DNA of 64,000 bases from Nymphaea colorata (taxonomy: Eukaryota; Streptophyta; Magnoliopsida; Nymphaeales; Nymphaeaceae). The position numbers and the translations under genes are program-made. The stretch covers positions 4,900,001 to 4,964,000 of the forward strand of contig NC_045148.1 of the NCBI RefSeq assembly GCF_008831285.2, read 5' to 3'. Position 1 is the first letter of the stretch. Each line of letters starts with the position of its first letter. Shown here piece by piece: positions 11,701 to 26,961 of this stretch. The notes beneath the pieces are model-generated. The model was not told the origin of the DNA. It saw only the letters and a list, made by a program, of their open reading frames with translations, and did no database searches.

Positions 11701-14700
11701 GTGTTCTTGGTTGCCAAACAACCACTAGTCTGTCCTACCAGTCAACTTATTGGCGACTAGGCTTGGGCATGAAAGGCCTATTTGGGCGACGAGTTTACTC
11801 ACTAGGCCCAACTAGTCATTACCTTAATTTCTTTTTTCTTTTTGTATTTCATTAGGTATAATAACTTTAAAGAAGTTAAAAAAATGTTTGCATTTTTGAC
11901 ACTAGATGAGAGAAACTTGACTTTTAAGGTTTAAAATCCGTTTTTGGTCGGAGGTAAGATGAGTTAGATCTGCTTCTTTCCTTCACCGTGATTGCAGAAA
12001 ACCAAGGACTAGATCTTTAACGTTAAATGAATGGCCAGACATGAATTGTTATGATTCTAGTATCAGCGTGATTTTGTGTCTTGACCTCTTTGAAAAGCTT
12101 TAGTTTGATGCTTTTATGCTCTTGTTTTATGCTTTATTTACAAAACAGAGCTGAACTTTCTGCTTCTGTTGCTCTTCAAGGTTTACTACAGCAATGAGAC
12201 ACGAACCATCGCTGCAGAGAGCGTTGAGGGGAAATGCAAGGTCAGAAAGCAGCACAGTCCCCCTGATACGAATACGCTTGCTATCTTTGACCATGTTTTC
12301 TTTTGCCACTGTATCTATGATCCTGCCAACGGCTCTCTCAAGGAGGTAATACTTTTTGCTTTCAGCGCCTTTATCGGCTCTTAATGAACCTTAAACTGGT
12401 CAAATGTGCTTATCAACTAATGTTAAACTGAATTCAACTACTGGATCAGGTGGCTTTGTTTCAGTAATTTAACAATTGCTGCTTGGCCTTTTTGCAGTTG
12501 CCTGTCTCTCTGCGATTTGAGCCCTCTAAGCGCAAGGCAAAAGACAAAGGAAAAAGCATTCAAGGAGAAGAAAGACAGACAAATGGCGAAGATGCAGAGG
12601 GAAATATTGAAACATCAGAAAGGTTGGCTACACTTGATATTTTTGCTGGATGTGGCGGTTTGTCTGAGGGGTTGCAGCAGTCAGGTAATTCTTTAAGGAA
12701 GAAACCTGTGACATTATTCAGGTGTCTTTGGTGACTGGAATAATAATTTTTCTGTTGTGAATCAGGGGTTTCAATGACTAAATGGGCTATTGAACATGAC
12801 GCTGCTGCTGCTGAAGCATTCAAACTTAACCACAGAGAAGCACAAGTGTTTAATGAAGACTGCAATGTGATTTTGAGGTGATTTAGCTCTTCTGTGCTTT
12901 TGTTTACTTCTTTCTTTCTTTCTAGTAGGTGGTGGGAAGAGGAAGGTCATGCATGTCACGTGTCCTCTATTTCTTTTTGGTAAATATTACGTACCATTAA
13001 TTGAAATGGAGATTTGGATTTTTTTCCAGGTCCTTAGATGGATTTGTCTATGCTCTTTGATATAACTACATAAACAAAATATGATGAACTCAGACTGGAA
13101 GCATGGCTTCATGCCAATACACCTGTTGGGATCTTGAAAGAGCATATGGCATTTCTTTTTTAGTGAAAGTGTTTAAAAGAATTTAGCAAGAACCTATATA
13201 CTAGTTTTCTTTCTTATGAAATGCTATCTGAGCTTTCCTAACATCTCCACAACATTTGGATAGCATTCTTTGCAGTGACATGAGAGGTTAGTTCAGGAGC
13301 ATAAGGAAAATTCATAATTTTAGTTTCAAGCATATAAATTACCAGTTTCAAATTCTGTACGTACCGCTACTCATGTATTAGGTTCTACTAACTTATGAGG
13401 GCAGCAAAATAAGAAAGCAGAGCACACTTCGTAGAATCCTACTTTCCACAAATGGTTTCAAATTCTTTTTGGCAGGGAAATAATGGAAAGATGTGGTGAT
13501 AAAGATGACTGCGTTTCTCCTCCTGAGGCAGCTGACCTTCCTTCCAACCTGAGTGAGGACCAGAAAAAAAATCTGCCTCTCCCTGGTCAAGTGGATTTCA
13601 TTAATGGTGGACCTCCTTGTCAGGTTTTTTATTTTGTTTTGCTGAAGTTATTTGTTTATTTTGTTCCTCATATAGTTCTGGAAAATTGCTGAGTGCTGGT
13701 CATTTTTCAAGGGATTCTCGGGAATGAATCGACACAATCAAAGCACCTGGAGCAAGGTCCAATGTGAAATGATCTTGGCATTCCTCTCCTTTGCTGATTA
13801 CTTCCGGCCAAGGTTCTTTTTGCTGGAGAATGTAAGAAACTTTGTTTCCTTCAACAAGGGGCAGACTTTCAGATTAACAGTGGCCTCGCTTTTGGAAATG
13901 GGTTATCAGGTAAAAATGATTTTTGTTTCTAAATTATAAAGTAGTATTTCATCAAGCAGTTAGGGCAATTCTTCAACTACATATGGACCAACTAGTGAAT
14001 TATAATTGTTTCCGGATTCCTAGTCAATGAACAAGATTGTAACTACTTGTAATAATCAGTTGGATGTCCACCAACAGACGAATATAGTTTCAATTGTGTT
14101 GCATCAGCCAGTCTGGTAAATGCTTGTCTAGTGGTGCTCAAAATATGCGGGAGTCCTGATGGATAACATTCTTGGTAAAACAAGCATAAGTCTTGAGGAA
14201 GCAAGATATATTGCGAATATTGTGGTCAATGCTGCACAATGTCACATGGGTATGAGTACAGGTGCGAGTATGAGTGCTAGTACAGGTATGAGCGTGGGCA
14301 TTTTTCAAAAACCTACCGTACATATATATTGTGCATATACCAATCTTGATAATAATAATAATATTTTAGCTAAATAAACACAAATTCATTGCTTATATTT
14401 GTAAAGAACATAACACCGGACAAAAATAAAAAACTAAAATATACCCACAAAATATAAAAAATAAGACTACCGTGTTCAGGCCTGCACCCGCGTCGACATG
14501 GGTGCATGGCCTTTGAGGTGTGCCCATGTTTCATAGATGCTGCATGTTTTTATAAAAACAGCAGCTTGAAGGTCTCTCTGGACACGTTGTACTTCTTCAG
14601 TCATGCATTATCTTGCTAATACTAATTCCTCAAGAAAACTTCAGTGGTTATCCATGATTTAAATTCATCGTGGATGATTTCTCTTCAATGATTCAATCAA

Positions 14701-17700
14701 GCTTTTGATTTGGAAATGTTTGCCCTGTTTCTTCAGGTAAGATTTGGTATCCTGGAGGCTGGTACATATGGTGTTGCTCAGTCTCGTAAACGTGCATTCA
14801 TTTGGGCGGCTTCTCCAAAAGAGACATTACCAGAATGGCCTGAGCCTATGCATGTGTTTTCGAGTGTTCAATTGAAAATAAAACTTGGTGAAGGCTCATA
14901 TTATGCTGCTGTGAAAAGTACAGCAGGTGGGGCACCTTTCAGATCGATAACCGTAAAGGATTCAATTGGAGATCTACCTCCTGTTTCAAATGGAGCATGC
15001 AATCAGAATATTATGGTAAGTGAACTCCGGACATTTTTTTCCTTTTTTTCATTCTTAAAAGAGAGCATTTCATCTCATTTTTGTTTTCTTTTCAATTATA
15101 AAGTTTGCTTCTAAATATCTCTGCTAAATAATTAGCTTCATTAAACAATGTCTATTCCATGCACTTATCTTTTATGCACACTGTTCCCTTGCGTTTTCTT
15201 CGTTTGCAATTTGCACACGTATCTGAGTGTGGTGCTGTTTGGTGATGAAATGCTAAAGAAGTTCCAAAAATCAAACTAGTGATGTTCTAATTCCTTTTTT
15301 TAGCACCTTAGCTATCAAAAGTGTGCCTAGGCAGGTGCCAATATTGCAGATATGTAGTGGGCCCAGAATCACTAGGTCCCAATATTGCAACCCGATTTTC
15401 ATACCATGTGAGAAGTTCTTAGAATCCAATTTTTAAAAACTCGCCAAGTCAACCCATTGACTCACTGACTGGACTCGACTCGGCCTCTACTGGTCAACCC
15501 AGTAGGGAGACTCGTCTGTGTGTGAACCTCGGTCTAACTCGACCAAGAGTAACTTAACTCGGCCATGACTCGGGTGGCTTTCACGTTCAACAACCTATCT
15601 GGGTCGTAAAGATTCACATGATTTTAAAATCAGTGCCACTCAATGGCAGCGCTGGCAGCCCTGAAAGAAAGAAAAGGTAGCACTTCATGGGATTTGTGTT
15701 AGAAAAGTAAGAGGAACCAATGGGTTTCGACGGCGTTATGGGACTTTGTGTTGAATTAAGAGAAACCCAACAGATTTCCCTTCTAGTGCCTTTTTCTTAT
15801 CTATGGTGACTGGTGAGGGCTGAAAATGCCCTCTTTTCCATTGCATTAACTACTGCACATTCATCTGTCAACCGGATTTTGGCAGGGGCAGGAAATGCAT
15901 CTCTTGTTGCTGCCAACAATGTCTGCCTGTCCCCTTGCCGATGGAAATGCATTTTCATTTGAACGAAATCCGACACGACCTCCCCCAGCCCTCACAGCCA
16001 CTATATGCCCAACACTAAGTCCGCTCTCGCCATGGCTAGGTATATAATCCCGCCGGGAAGTCATGCCCTTCAATCTCTAAAATTTCTCTAGCACATTTTC
16101 CCCTGCATTTCAAAGTGCTACGGTCTCCTACTATCACATCGAAGGTGGGCTGGGATTTGATGCTGCATCCTAGTGTTTTGGCAGATTTTTCCCTAGAGAA
16201 GTTGACCTTGTCTCCACCAGCACAGTCACCTCCCCTCCACAGAGGACACACTCTACTCTCATCAGCTGCAGAACCTCGTCCCCTGTCAGCGCATGCAGCA
16301 AAATCTTTTTCTGCACCTCTGCTTGCTGGCCCAACTCATCTTCCCCTGCCGCTGCCTCCTCAATTTCTGTTGCGATTTCTTCCTCCCTTTCCTCTACCTG
16401 GTACATGTGCAGCCTTCTCCAGTCCTAAAGTCCAAGGTTGATCACAATGAAAACAAATCCCCCTTCTGCGCTTTTCCCTGATCTGTTCAGGCGTTAAATG
16501 CCTGGCTACCAGCTTGGTGCTCATATTCGAACGCGAACCTGCTGCTGCTTGGGTTGGAAGAACCTCCATTTTGATAGGAGGATTCTTGGGATGTCTCTCT
16601 GCATTCCAACCTCTGCTGGTCGTCCCCAGTCTTTTGTTTTTCTCTTCCACCATAAGAACCAACTCAAAACATTCCGTAAGGCTGCCAGGTTTGGATGCTT
16701 GAACCTCTATCTTAATGTCGTCCTTGAGCCCTCCCACAAACGGCCCCTACAAGTGCTCCTACTGTCCTACAGGCCTCTTTGGACCATATTGTTAAGGTCC
16801 CCAAATTGTTCCTGATATTTCACAACTGACCCTTCTGGTTAAACTTCCACAGTTCAACATTATAATCCAGATAGGCTGATGGCCCAAATTTGGCCTTCAT
16901 CGCTTCAATCAGAACCCTCCCAACTGGGTTTGCCCTGTTGTATCAGTAGCCACCTATACGAGCGAATGGCTAGTCCTTCAAAATGGACAGCCGGATGGCT
17001 CACCCTCTGTCCACCGTCGACTCCATGGCATTCAAAGAACTGTTCTGATTTAAATATCCAACTGAGGGGATCCTCACAGAATTTCGGAAAAATCCATGTT
17101 GGTTGGTTTCCAGCCGTTGGGACTGCCGCTTCCCCTTTCCCAAGAAGACGAGGTAGGATCGCCTCCCCCCTGCGGCGCTTGCCTGATGCCCCTCTAAGCC
17201 ATTAGACTCTATTCTATCAGTGGTCGGAGAGTGAGAATTCTTACCTTTGCTGTAGAAGCTCATCATGGCTGCCAACAATTGCTGCTCACTAAGGATGGCT
17301 TGAATCCTCTCATCCATCTCCAGATGCCGCTGTTCCACCGACTGGAGTCTACGGTTTACTACCGCCATGGACTCCTCCATAAGTGCTGTCAGGGTGTCCA
17401 TGGCCATCATGGTGTCGCGCATCGTAACCCTCTCTGCCATCGCCTCTCTCTAATTCCAAATGTTAGCCTTGCGGCTAACAATATTCTTCACAGACCTCAC
17501 TTCATGCAGACGGACGCCCAACTCCTAATTGAGTAAATTCTTCACTAGGGTTAATCCCCTTACAGCGAACAGAGTTATATACCTGTATTCGGGGTCTGGG
17601 TTCAGTTACCCTCAGACCCGATTCCTGTTCCAACATGTTAACATTCCTATGAACATAAGAAAAACTGAAACAGAACCATTAAAACTGCTAAGACTACAGT

Positions 17701-18818
17701 TTCCATTCGGCTCAAGCGCATAACAACCATTCTGTTCTCGTGTTTTCTAACTCGCCTATGCTATCCTCTCTTCCTGCCATTGTTTTGAGATTTTGGAAGC
17801 TTTCCCATCTACATGAACAAGTTGCCCTTAGAGCTCTAATGCCATAAAAGAGTACAGGGATGAAGAAGAAATGGCTATTTATGTGGATTAACTCTCAACG
17901 AGTCTATGTCCATGGCCACAAGATCTATCGCACTCTCGCTAATGAGAGGAGAGGTTTCATTTAAACAACTATAACCGTTACAATTCAAGATCTCTTCCTT
18001 GAGTTTAGCACATTTACATGATTTTGGTAACAGAAGATTAGAAAGAGAATCTATAGATTTGGCTACAATGTTGGTCTGAAAGACATGTTGGTGTCAAGTC
18101 CTTCCCTATCCCTATATTCAACGGTTCGAGCTTGCTGGTGTTTATCTTCAATGCACAGGTCTTCATGTTCAGATTTGGATTGAGATCTAGATCTGATCTC
18201 TGCTCTACTAACTATGAACAGTTGAGGTAGCCCTTTTTATTACTAACCATATTGCTCATCCTGTTACTCATATGACTACAGATATCATATATTATGTACA
18301 TTAATATGTGTACATATATATACACGTATGTATACATACATAACAAATATGTATATGTATCTACGTCACACGGGTGTGGGTGTGATACGGGTGCGGATAC
18401 TGGGACGGACACGGCAATTTTCACAATTCCCGGATACCTGGATACGGCAAATATAATATTATCAAAAATTATAAATTGAAAAAAAAACATTAAATTAATA
18501 GTTCACTATTAAAGTCACAAACAAAACATTGTTTATCAATATCTTCATTCTAGTCATTTATTAGAAAAACAGAAAAAAAAAACCCCAAAGAGAAAGGGAG
18601 AAGAGCTCAACTTAACTTAAAATCTGTTTTTTTTTTTTTTGGTTTGGATCAGGTCTAATCCAGACTCGATCCAAAACGTATCTATGCCGTATCTGCACCC
18701 CTATCCCCGTATTGACACAAATACGTGGGCCAAATAGGTGTATCCGTGTAACTTAGATATGTATACAATACACATTATAATTATGTATATATGCAAACGT
18801 ACATATGTACGTGCATAC

Positions 18819-18857
<39 letters not shown>

Positions 18858-21800
18858 GTGCGTGTGTGTATTATATATACATATATGATATAACTATATA
18901 TATATGTATATGTACATTTATATTGGTTACTTATATAATGTAGATAACATTTTATAAATATATTCTACATTATAATATACACACAGTTAACGAGCCATGT
19001 GTTGTACATATTATACATGAAACTTGATAATCCCAGCATTTTAAAAAAGCCTGGTGATGCTAAGGTTTTTGAGAATGGCTCTTGTACTTTTGATCGCACA
19101 GTTGTTCACTTACTGCAATGACCCTTCATACATCACATCACTAAATTGAAAGAACACACCATAGTGAATAGAGGAAGGTACATTTTAAAATTACTATAGG
19201 AAAGGTGAATAGTAGGATATGTATCAATGGGAACAAGCATGAGAAGTATTTGACAGTTAGATCAAACTGCTGATGCTATTACAAGATTATGTGTCCCTAG
19301 AGATGCCAATGTGCCACTCTTTGGATTTTGTTCTTCCCAAGATAGAAACCCAATGGTTAGGTTTAACTCTCTTAAATGGCTAACTGGATACGGTTTTTAA
19401 CTTTTTACATGTTTCCTGAACCCTATGTGCCAGAAAACAAGCACCATATTTTAAATGCACTGCAACTCGTAGTGTTGGGTACATCTTTAATTCTACCATA
19501 AATCTAGACCATGTCAGATGTTTGATTTGAATTGGAACTGTTGCATCCATATCTGAAAGCTTTACGCAGTAGATTCTAAAACTTAAGGCTTATTTACAAC
19601 TTGTAGATTAACCATGTCTGTAAACTTGTAGACAATGACAATCTATCTCAATCTACAACAGTTATTTTACTATTTTGATTTAAAAATGAACAAGCATACG
19701 GGTTGTTTCTCTATCTACTTGTTAAAGTGAACTAGACCATGCCACTCATTGTGAGTTGAAGTTATCTGTTTTTGGAGTCACCGGGACCCCTAATTCTATT
19801 GTGCACTTAATTACACAATATACCTCAACGTATAATGATTGCTTTAGTTTTTTTCTAATTAGAAAAATGAATTCCCTTAATTTTCTATTTTCTGTTTGGA
19901 GCTTTTTCTTAGAAATGACTAGTTTTTATTGTTTTTCTTTTGGTTCGTTTTTCAATAGTATGGAAATACAGCTTCATGGTTCCAGAAACAAGTACGTTGT
20001 GAAATGACTACTCTTGTTGATCACATATCAAAGAAGATGAAGGAAATAAACTTGATCCGATGCCAAAGGATTCCAAAGCGACCTGGTGCTGACTGGCATG
20101 ATTTGCCTGATGAAAAGGTTAATTTTATCTCCTACTAAGGCATAGCATATATTTGAAGAATTCACCTGGTTTGGTTGGTAGGAGTTGGTGGAGTTGATTT
20201 GAAATTTTTGGCTAGCCATGCCTTCTCTTGCAAACTTTACAGTGATACACTTTCTAAAGTTTCAAATGTTGCTTTAGAACATCTTACTCAAGCTTCTCTC
20301 CTTTGCCATTGGGAAGAAGACTCAATATCACCATTTATTTATGTTCATGTAGACCAATAACCACAGCATTATTCTGAAATTTTCTCTTTTTTCATCTGGT
20401 TCAGATAAAATTGTCTTCGGGGCAATTTGCTTATCTTATCCCGGTCGGTCTTCCTAATTCAGCTGAAAGACATAACCAGTGGAAGGGACTTTTTGGAAGG
20501 TTAGATTGGGAAGGCAACTTCCCAACTTCCATTACTGATCCCCAACCTATGGGAAAAGTTGGCATGTGTTTCCACCCAGAACAAGATAGAATACTCACTG
20601 TTCGTGAATGTGCCAGGTCACAGGTAACACAAAGCATTTTTTCTCAGTTTTATTGTAGTTGACAGTAGTCTAAGACTAAATCACCTTGCTTTAAGCACAA
20701 ATTCAGCTTCCTTGACATAATGACTTGTATAGCAACTGAGAGAATAGTTTTCATGATTCAGTGAAGGTTCTAAACTTCTGTGCATGAACTTGTTTCTGGA
20801 TGGTTTGGTCATATCTTGATTGTACAGCTTCATGAATGTAAGCATTTTGCAATTACATTTGTAGAAGCTTATAAGAGCTGCAAATTAGAATATCTAGACT
20901 GCTGAAGATTTTCCATTGCCATGGTTCTCTGAAACATAGAATGTGCCTAAAATGGCAAAGTCAGACAAAATTCTGTCAAGGCCCTGAAAAGGCTAATCCG
21001 GATATGTCTAGTGCCTAGACTAGTCTGTCAAGATGATCAACTAAAATAAGACTAACAAAAAGTATGGGAACTGACATTTAAAGTGCTGAAGGTAATAAAT
21101 GACATAAAAACATCCTCACACGCTCATAAACACAATGGCACACACACATATATATGTGTCAACTATATACATAAACATGCGTGACATATATGCTCGAAAT
21201 CATAGGCACAACAGTAAACATTGAACAAGCATACTAATAGGTTTATAGATAAAAGAGCACATCAGATATATCCATGCATTTAATGTATGTACTATGTACA
21301 TATGTATGTATATAAGTTATATGGATACTTTAGTAAAGTCCACATACCCGTGTTGCCATACCCTTACCCAAAGTGGGCATTTGGACCCATTTGGGTACTT
21401 TTTAGATAGAAACTGATCCAAACTGCTTAATTTTACTCGATTTAATTTTTTCCAACTCAGTTTTCATTCTGTTTTTAGAGTTATAGTTCATTACGATATA
21501 ATGTTTTTATTTATGTCACTTGTTCTTTTAATTGTTGCTTTTATTTTGATTTTTTATATCATTTTGCACACACACACACACTCACATATATGTCCTGTTG
21601 TACCCTGATACTCATATTTTCTAAAGTTGTCGTATCCATACCTGTACCTCTATACCTATGCCCGAACCATATTCATACCCATGTGACTTAGTTAGTTAGA
21701 TATATATAATAGTGTATGTATATATAGTGTTTGTGTCTATCTATGCACAGATACAAACACATCACATAATCTAGAAACCTTTTAAAGAAGAAAGATACCA

Positions 21801-21916
21801 AATATTATATTTAGTGGTTGGACTACCTAATCTGTTGATTAGTTTTAAAAATGAATGAAACAAATGATAGAAATGTAGCACCAATATCTGTAACCCGAAA
21901 ACAACACTCACGCAGG

Positions 21917-21968
<52 letters not shown>

Positions 21969-24900
21969 ACAAGAAGAAACTGAGGAGAAGAAGCCGTAGC
22001 CAAAATGTTTTGCACGGCCTCTATTTATAATCTCATTTTCAGAATTCTAAGAGTCTCCAATCGTAGAATCCTAGGAGATTTCACAAGCTCCAAGGACATT
22101 AATTACATCATAGAAACCTAAGAGACTTCACATATTACAAGGATATTAACTACAACATAGAATCCTAGGAGACTTCCCATATAACAAGGATATTAACTAT
22201 AACATAGAATCCTAGGAGACTCTTCACATGTTACAAGGACATTAAATATTTTAACACATTCTACAAGGAGGTGGAATCCTAAGAGACTCCTCTTCAACGT
22301 GCTGGTGAAGGATTTATATTTTAACACCCTCCCTCAAGTTGTGCATGGTTTTGCACCATGTACAACTTGCCTTTTAGAAACCAGAATCGTTCCTTTGTTA
22401 ATCTTTTTGTAAATAAGTCTGCAACTTGTTCATTTGTACGAACATAAATAGGCTGAATTTCCTTGTCTTCCACCTTTTGTCTAACAAAGTGTTGATCAAT
22501 CTCAATGTGCTTTGTTCGACCATGTTGTACGGGATTAAAGGCAATGTTAATAGCGCTTTGATTATCGCACATTAACATTGATGTTTTAATCTTTTCTCCA
22601 ATGTCTTCTAGCAAATGTCTAACTCATGTAACTTCAGCAGTACCTGCAGCCATGCATCTGTATTCAGCTTCAGTGCTGGATCTTGCTACTGCCTTTTGCT
22701 TTCGACAACTCCAAGACACAAAATTACGTCCAATGAAAATACAAAAACCAGAAATAGACTTTCTTTGATCGGGATCTCCAGCCCAATCTGCATCTGTGAA
22801 TGTCATAAGTTGATGTCCAGTAGTTATATTTTCACTCTTACCATAAACTAAGCCATCTCCTGCTGTCCCTTTAAGATATCTTAATATTCTTTTGACAGCA
22901 TCCATGTGAGTATCTCTAGGTGCATGCATAAATTGGGATACTTGATTCACAGCATATATAATATCTGGTCTAGTAAATGTAAGATATTGAAGTGCCCCAA
23001 CAATACTTCGATATTGCGTAGGATCTTCATATAACTCCCCATCTTGAGCACTTAGTCTTTGATTTAGAACACTAGGAGTTTCAACAGGCTTACAATCAGA
23101 CATACCTGACTTTTTCAACAAATCCAACGTGTATTTCTGTTGTGTCAATGTGAGGCGATTATTGTGCCTATCAATCTCCACTCCAAGAAAGAATCGTAAA
23201 TCACCAAGCTCTTTCATTTTGAAGTTTTGCATCATCAAAACTTTAGCTTCTTCTATGTGTTTTTCTGAATTGCCTGTGATAACAATATCATCAACATATA
23301 TAAGAAGTAAAGTAAATATGTTTTCCTTTCGATAAATGAAAAAAGAGAGTGATCTAGAGGACATCTCCGAAAACCACATTCTTGAATCTTGCAAGAGAAA
23401 CTGTCAAACCACGAACGTGAGGCCTGTTTAAGTCCATAAATAGATTTTCTTAGTTTGCAAACCCATGCATGAGAGTCTCTTTTCGTGTATCCTGGAGGTT
23501 GTTCCATATATACTTCCTCCCTTAAATCACCATGAAGAAAAGCATTCTTCACGTCCATTTGATGTAGTCTCCATCCATATTCAACTGCCAATGATATAAT
23601 CACGCGAATTGTTCCCATTTTGATCACAGGGCTGAATGTCTCATCATAATCTTCTCCATATTGTTGTGTAAACCCTTTTGCTACTAACCTTGCTTTGTGT
23701 CTTTCTATGCTGCCGTCAGGTTTGTATTTAATTTTGTATACCCATTTGGAGCCCACTACGTTCTTTTCGTGTGGCCTCGGAACGATCTCCCATGTTCCAC
23801 ATTCATGCAAGGCATCCATTTCTTCTTTCATAGCCTTTCTCCAATGATGTGATTTTGATGCTTCATCAAATGAAGTAGGTTCTTCCTCCTTGCCAACTTT
23901 TGCCATGAATAACTGAAAATCAAGTGATAAAGAATCATAGCTAACCCACCTGTGAATGGGATGACGAATGCGTTGGGATCTTCTAAGGTGGGGCATGTTG
24001 TCTTCTTCACTGTGAGCATCTCTGTCCCTTAGTCGTCGACTGTAGATAAGACCCGAATACCGATGTGCATCGTTGCTCTGTTCATTATTGTTTTCGTGAT
24101 GACTTAATGTCTGTGTTGGATCTTCTTGATTTTCACTTTGAGCCATATCCGACGGTTGTATTGCTCTCTCTGAATCTTCACTTTGAGGCACATCATTTTC
24201 TATAACAGGATCTGCATTGAATAACTGTGTACTGGTCCAGGGATCATAAGATTCAATGGTCATAGGCATTTCATTTGTATTATCAAAACTATGTTCATCA
24301 AAAATGACATTTCTTGAAGTTTTGATACGTTTAGTTGTTGGATCATAGCATCGAAAACCTTTATATTCATCAGCATATCCAACGAATCTACATTGAATAG
24401 CTTTGTCTTGAAACTTGTTCCTCAAGGCAGCATCAACGTGAACATAGCATACACAACCAAAAACCTTCAAGTTCTTGTAATCAGGTTGTTTGCCTAAGAG
24501 TGTAAAATATGGCGATTTAGACATCAAGAGTGTCATAGGCAAACAATTTATTATGTATACAGCAGTATGGAAGGCTTCAGTCCACAAGGAAATGGGCACA
24601 TTAGTATTATGCATCATGCTCATGGCGCTTTCAACTATATGTCGATGTTTTCGCTCAACTACACCATTTTGTTGTGGTGTGTAAGGGCAGGAAATTTGTC
24701 TAGTTATCCCTTTTTCACGTAGAAATTCAATAAAATCAAGCGAGGAATATTCTCCCCCTCCATCACATTGAAAATGCACCACATTGGATGAAAATTTAGT
24801 TTGAATCATGGCATAGAAGTTTCGAAATATGTGAGGTACTTCTGATTTGTGTTTCATGAAGTAAATCCAGGTGAAACGTGAGTAAGAGTCAATGAATAAG

Positions 24901-26914
24901 ACATAATATCTTGACCCAGACATGGAATCAATAGGGGCTGGCCCCCATACATCAGAAAAAATAGTTTCAAAAGGTTTGGAAGCCCTTTGATTTATATTAT
25001 GGAAAGGTAAAACATGACTCTTACAAAGTCCACAACTTGAACATTTTTTGACACTTGAAGTAAGAGGTAAACTTGATCTTGGAATGAGACTATCTGTGAC
25101 AAGTTTTTCAATGAAATGTCGACCACAGTGTCCTAGCCGACTATGCCACAAATCAGACTCCAAAAATTGGTTAGGGCCCCTTACTTTTGATTGAAAATGG
25201 CAAGAACTTGGCACTGATGACGCATTATGAGAAAGAGAAAATGTCTTCAATCCTATATCAAAAGTGGATGAATCCTTGGGTAGACATTCCTTGAGGACGT
25301 ACATATTCCATTGACGCTCCCCTCTAGCGAACATTTTCTTCGTTTGGAGGTCCTTGACATAGACAGAAGAAGGTGTGAATTCAACAGAAGAGCTTGTATC
25401 ATCAATGAGTTTAGAAATGGATATGATGTTCTTTTTGATATTGGGAGCAAGAACAACATTAGACAGTGATAGAGACGAGGATGACAATGGAATATGTGCA
25501 TTTCCAATATGTGTAATAGGATGAGATTTTCCATCACCTGTTATAATGCAACTTCTACCGTAATGAGGGGATAAGTTAGTCAATTTACCTGCATTTCCTG
25601 TCACATGGGTAGCTGCACCTGAATCCAAGAACCATTCTCCCTGCTCATTTTGCTTTATAGTCATCTTTGAGAATGCGGCCATCAATAGCTGTTGCATATC
25701 TTCAGCGGTGGATTTAGAACTTTGTCCTCCTTGTTTATAATCATGTCTTACCCATTTGTTTTTATTTTGAGGATTAAACCAACATTGTGCCTTCATGTGT
25801 CCTTTCTTGTTGCACTGAAAACAAATTGGTATTTTTCTTGAAGTATCCAAAGGAGACATACCTTGGTTATGTGGTGTTGGTAGAATGCCACGACCACCAT
25901 GGTTGGAGTTCTCATGGCTCTTACCAAACTTTACATTCATAGCCAACACATTTTGGGAGTTCCCTTGATCAGTCCTTTCAATGACTCTTTTCATATTCAT
26001 TTCATGTTGGAGAAGTTTACCTTGTAGTTCGTTGAAGGAAGGCAGAACAGGAAGGACCTCAAGAGCTGTAATAAAAGCATGATAATCATGCCCAAGTCCA
26101 TTCAAGGTTTGCTGCACCTTTTCCTTATCAGAAATGTTATTCCCTGAGGCAGCAAGTTGGTCTGCGACGGCCTTAATACGCCCCAAATAATCCATGATAG
26201 ACGTTGAACCTTTGCTCAAATTCTGAAATTCTTTCTTTAAGTACATAATTCGAGCTTCTGATATTTGGGAAAAGGTATCAGCAAGGGTTTCCCATAATTC
26301 TTCTGCAGTACAATCATCAGAAACTGAAAGTAACACTTGTTGAGATAAAGTTGACAAAATATACGCAACCAGACTTTGATCACGTCTCATCCACATAGCA
26401 TGTTCAGGATTGTTGTCTTCATGAACATCAATAACTTCTCCTGCCTCATTTTTTATTTCCTGTAAGACGGATATTGGTGGAGCCTTTGTTGAACCATCGA
26501 GATGTCCAAAGAGGCCTTGACTTCTTATGAAAGGCATGATTTGCCTTTTCCAGATCAGATAATTCTCATGGTTGAGTTTTTCGGTAATAAGGTGAGGAAG
26601 AAAACTTGAGGACATGCCAAAATGCGAAAGGTTTTCCATGACAGCAGAAAGGAATGGTATATAGGTAGAAGATGAGAGGGAAAGAAGACACGATATAACA
26701 AGATGTGTCCTTGGTAAGCAAGAAGAAAAAGGAACAAGAATTGCGCAAGAGAAAAGTAAATTCAGGATAGAGACAAGATGAGAAAAGAGTTCTAACCAGA
26801 TCAGACCTGTTTGGGCATTTTGTTTGGTAGAGATAACGTAACCTGGCGCTCTGATACCATGATAGAAATGTAGCACCAATATCTGTAACCCGAAAACAAC
26901 ACTCACGCAGGAAG

Positions 26915-26961
<47 letters not shown>

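Noticed and set aside
18294-18490. Frames in the ATGTAT-rich part of MET1 intron 7
   Set aside because: Low-complexity TATG/TACA words and MITE B termini explain them.
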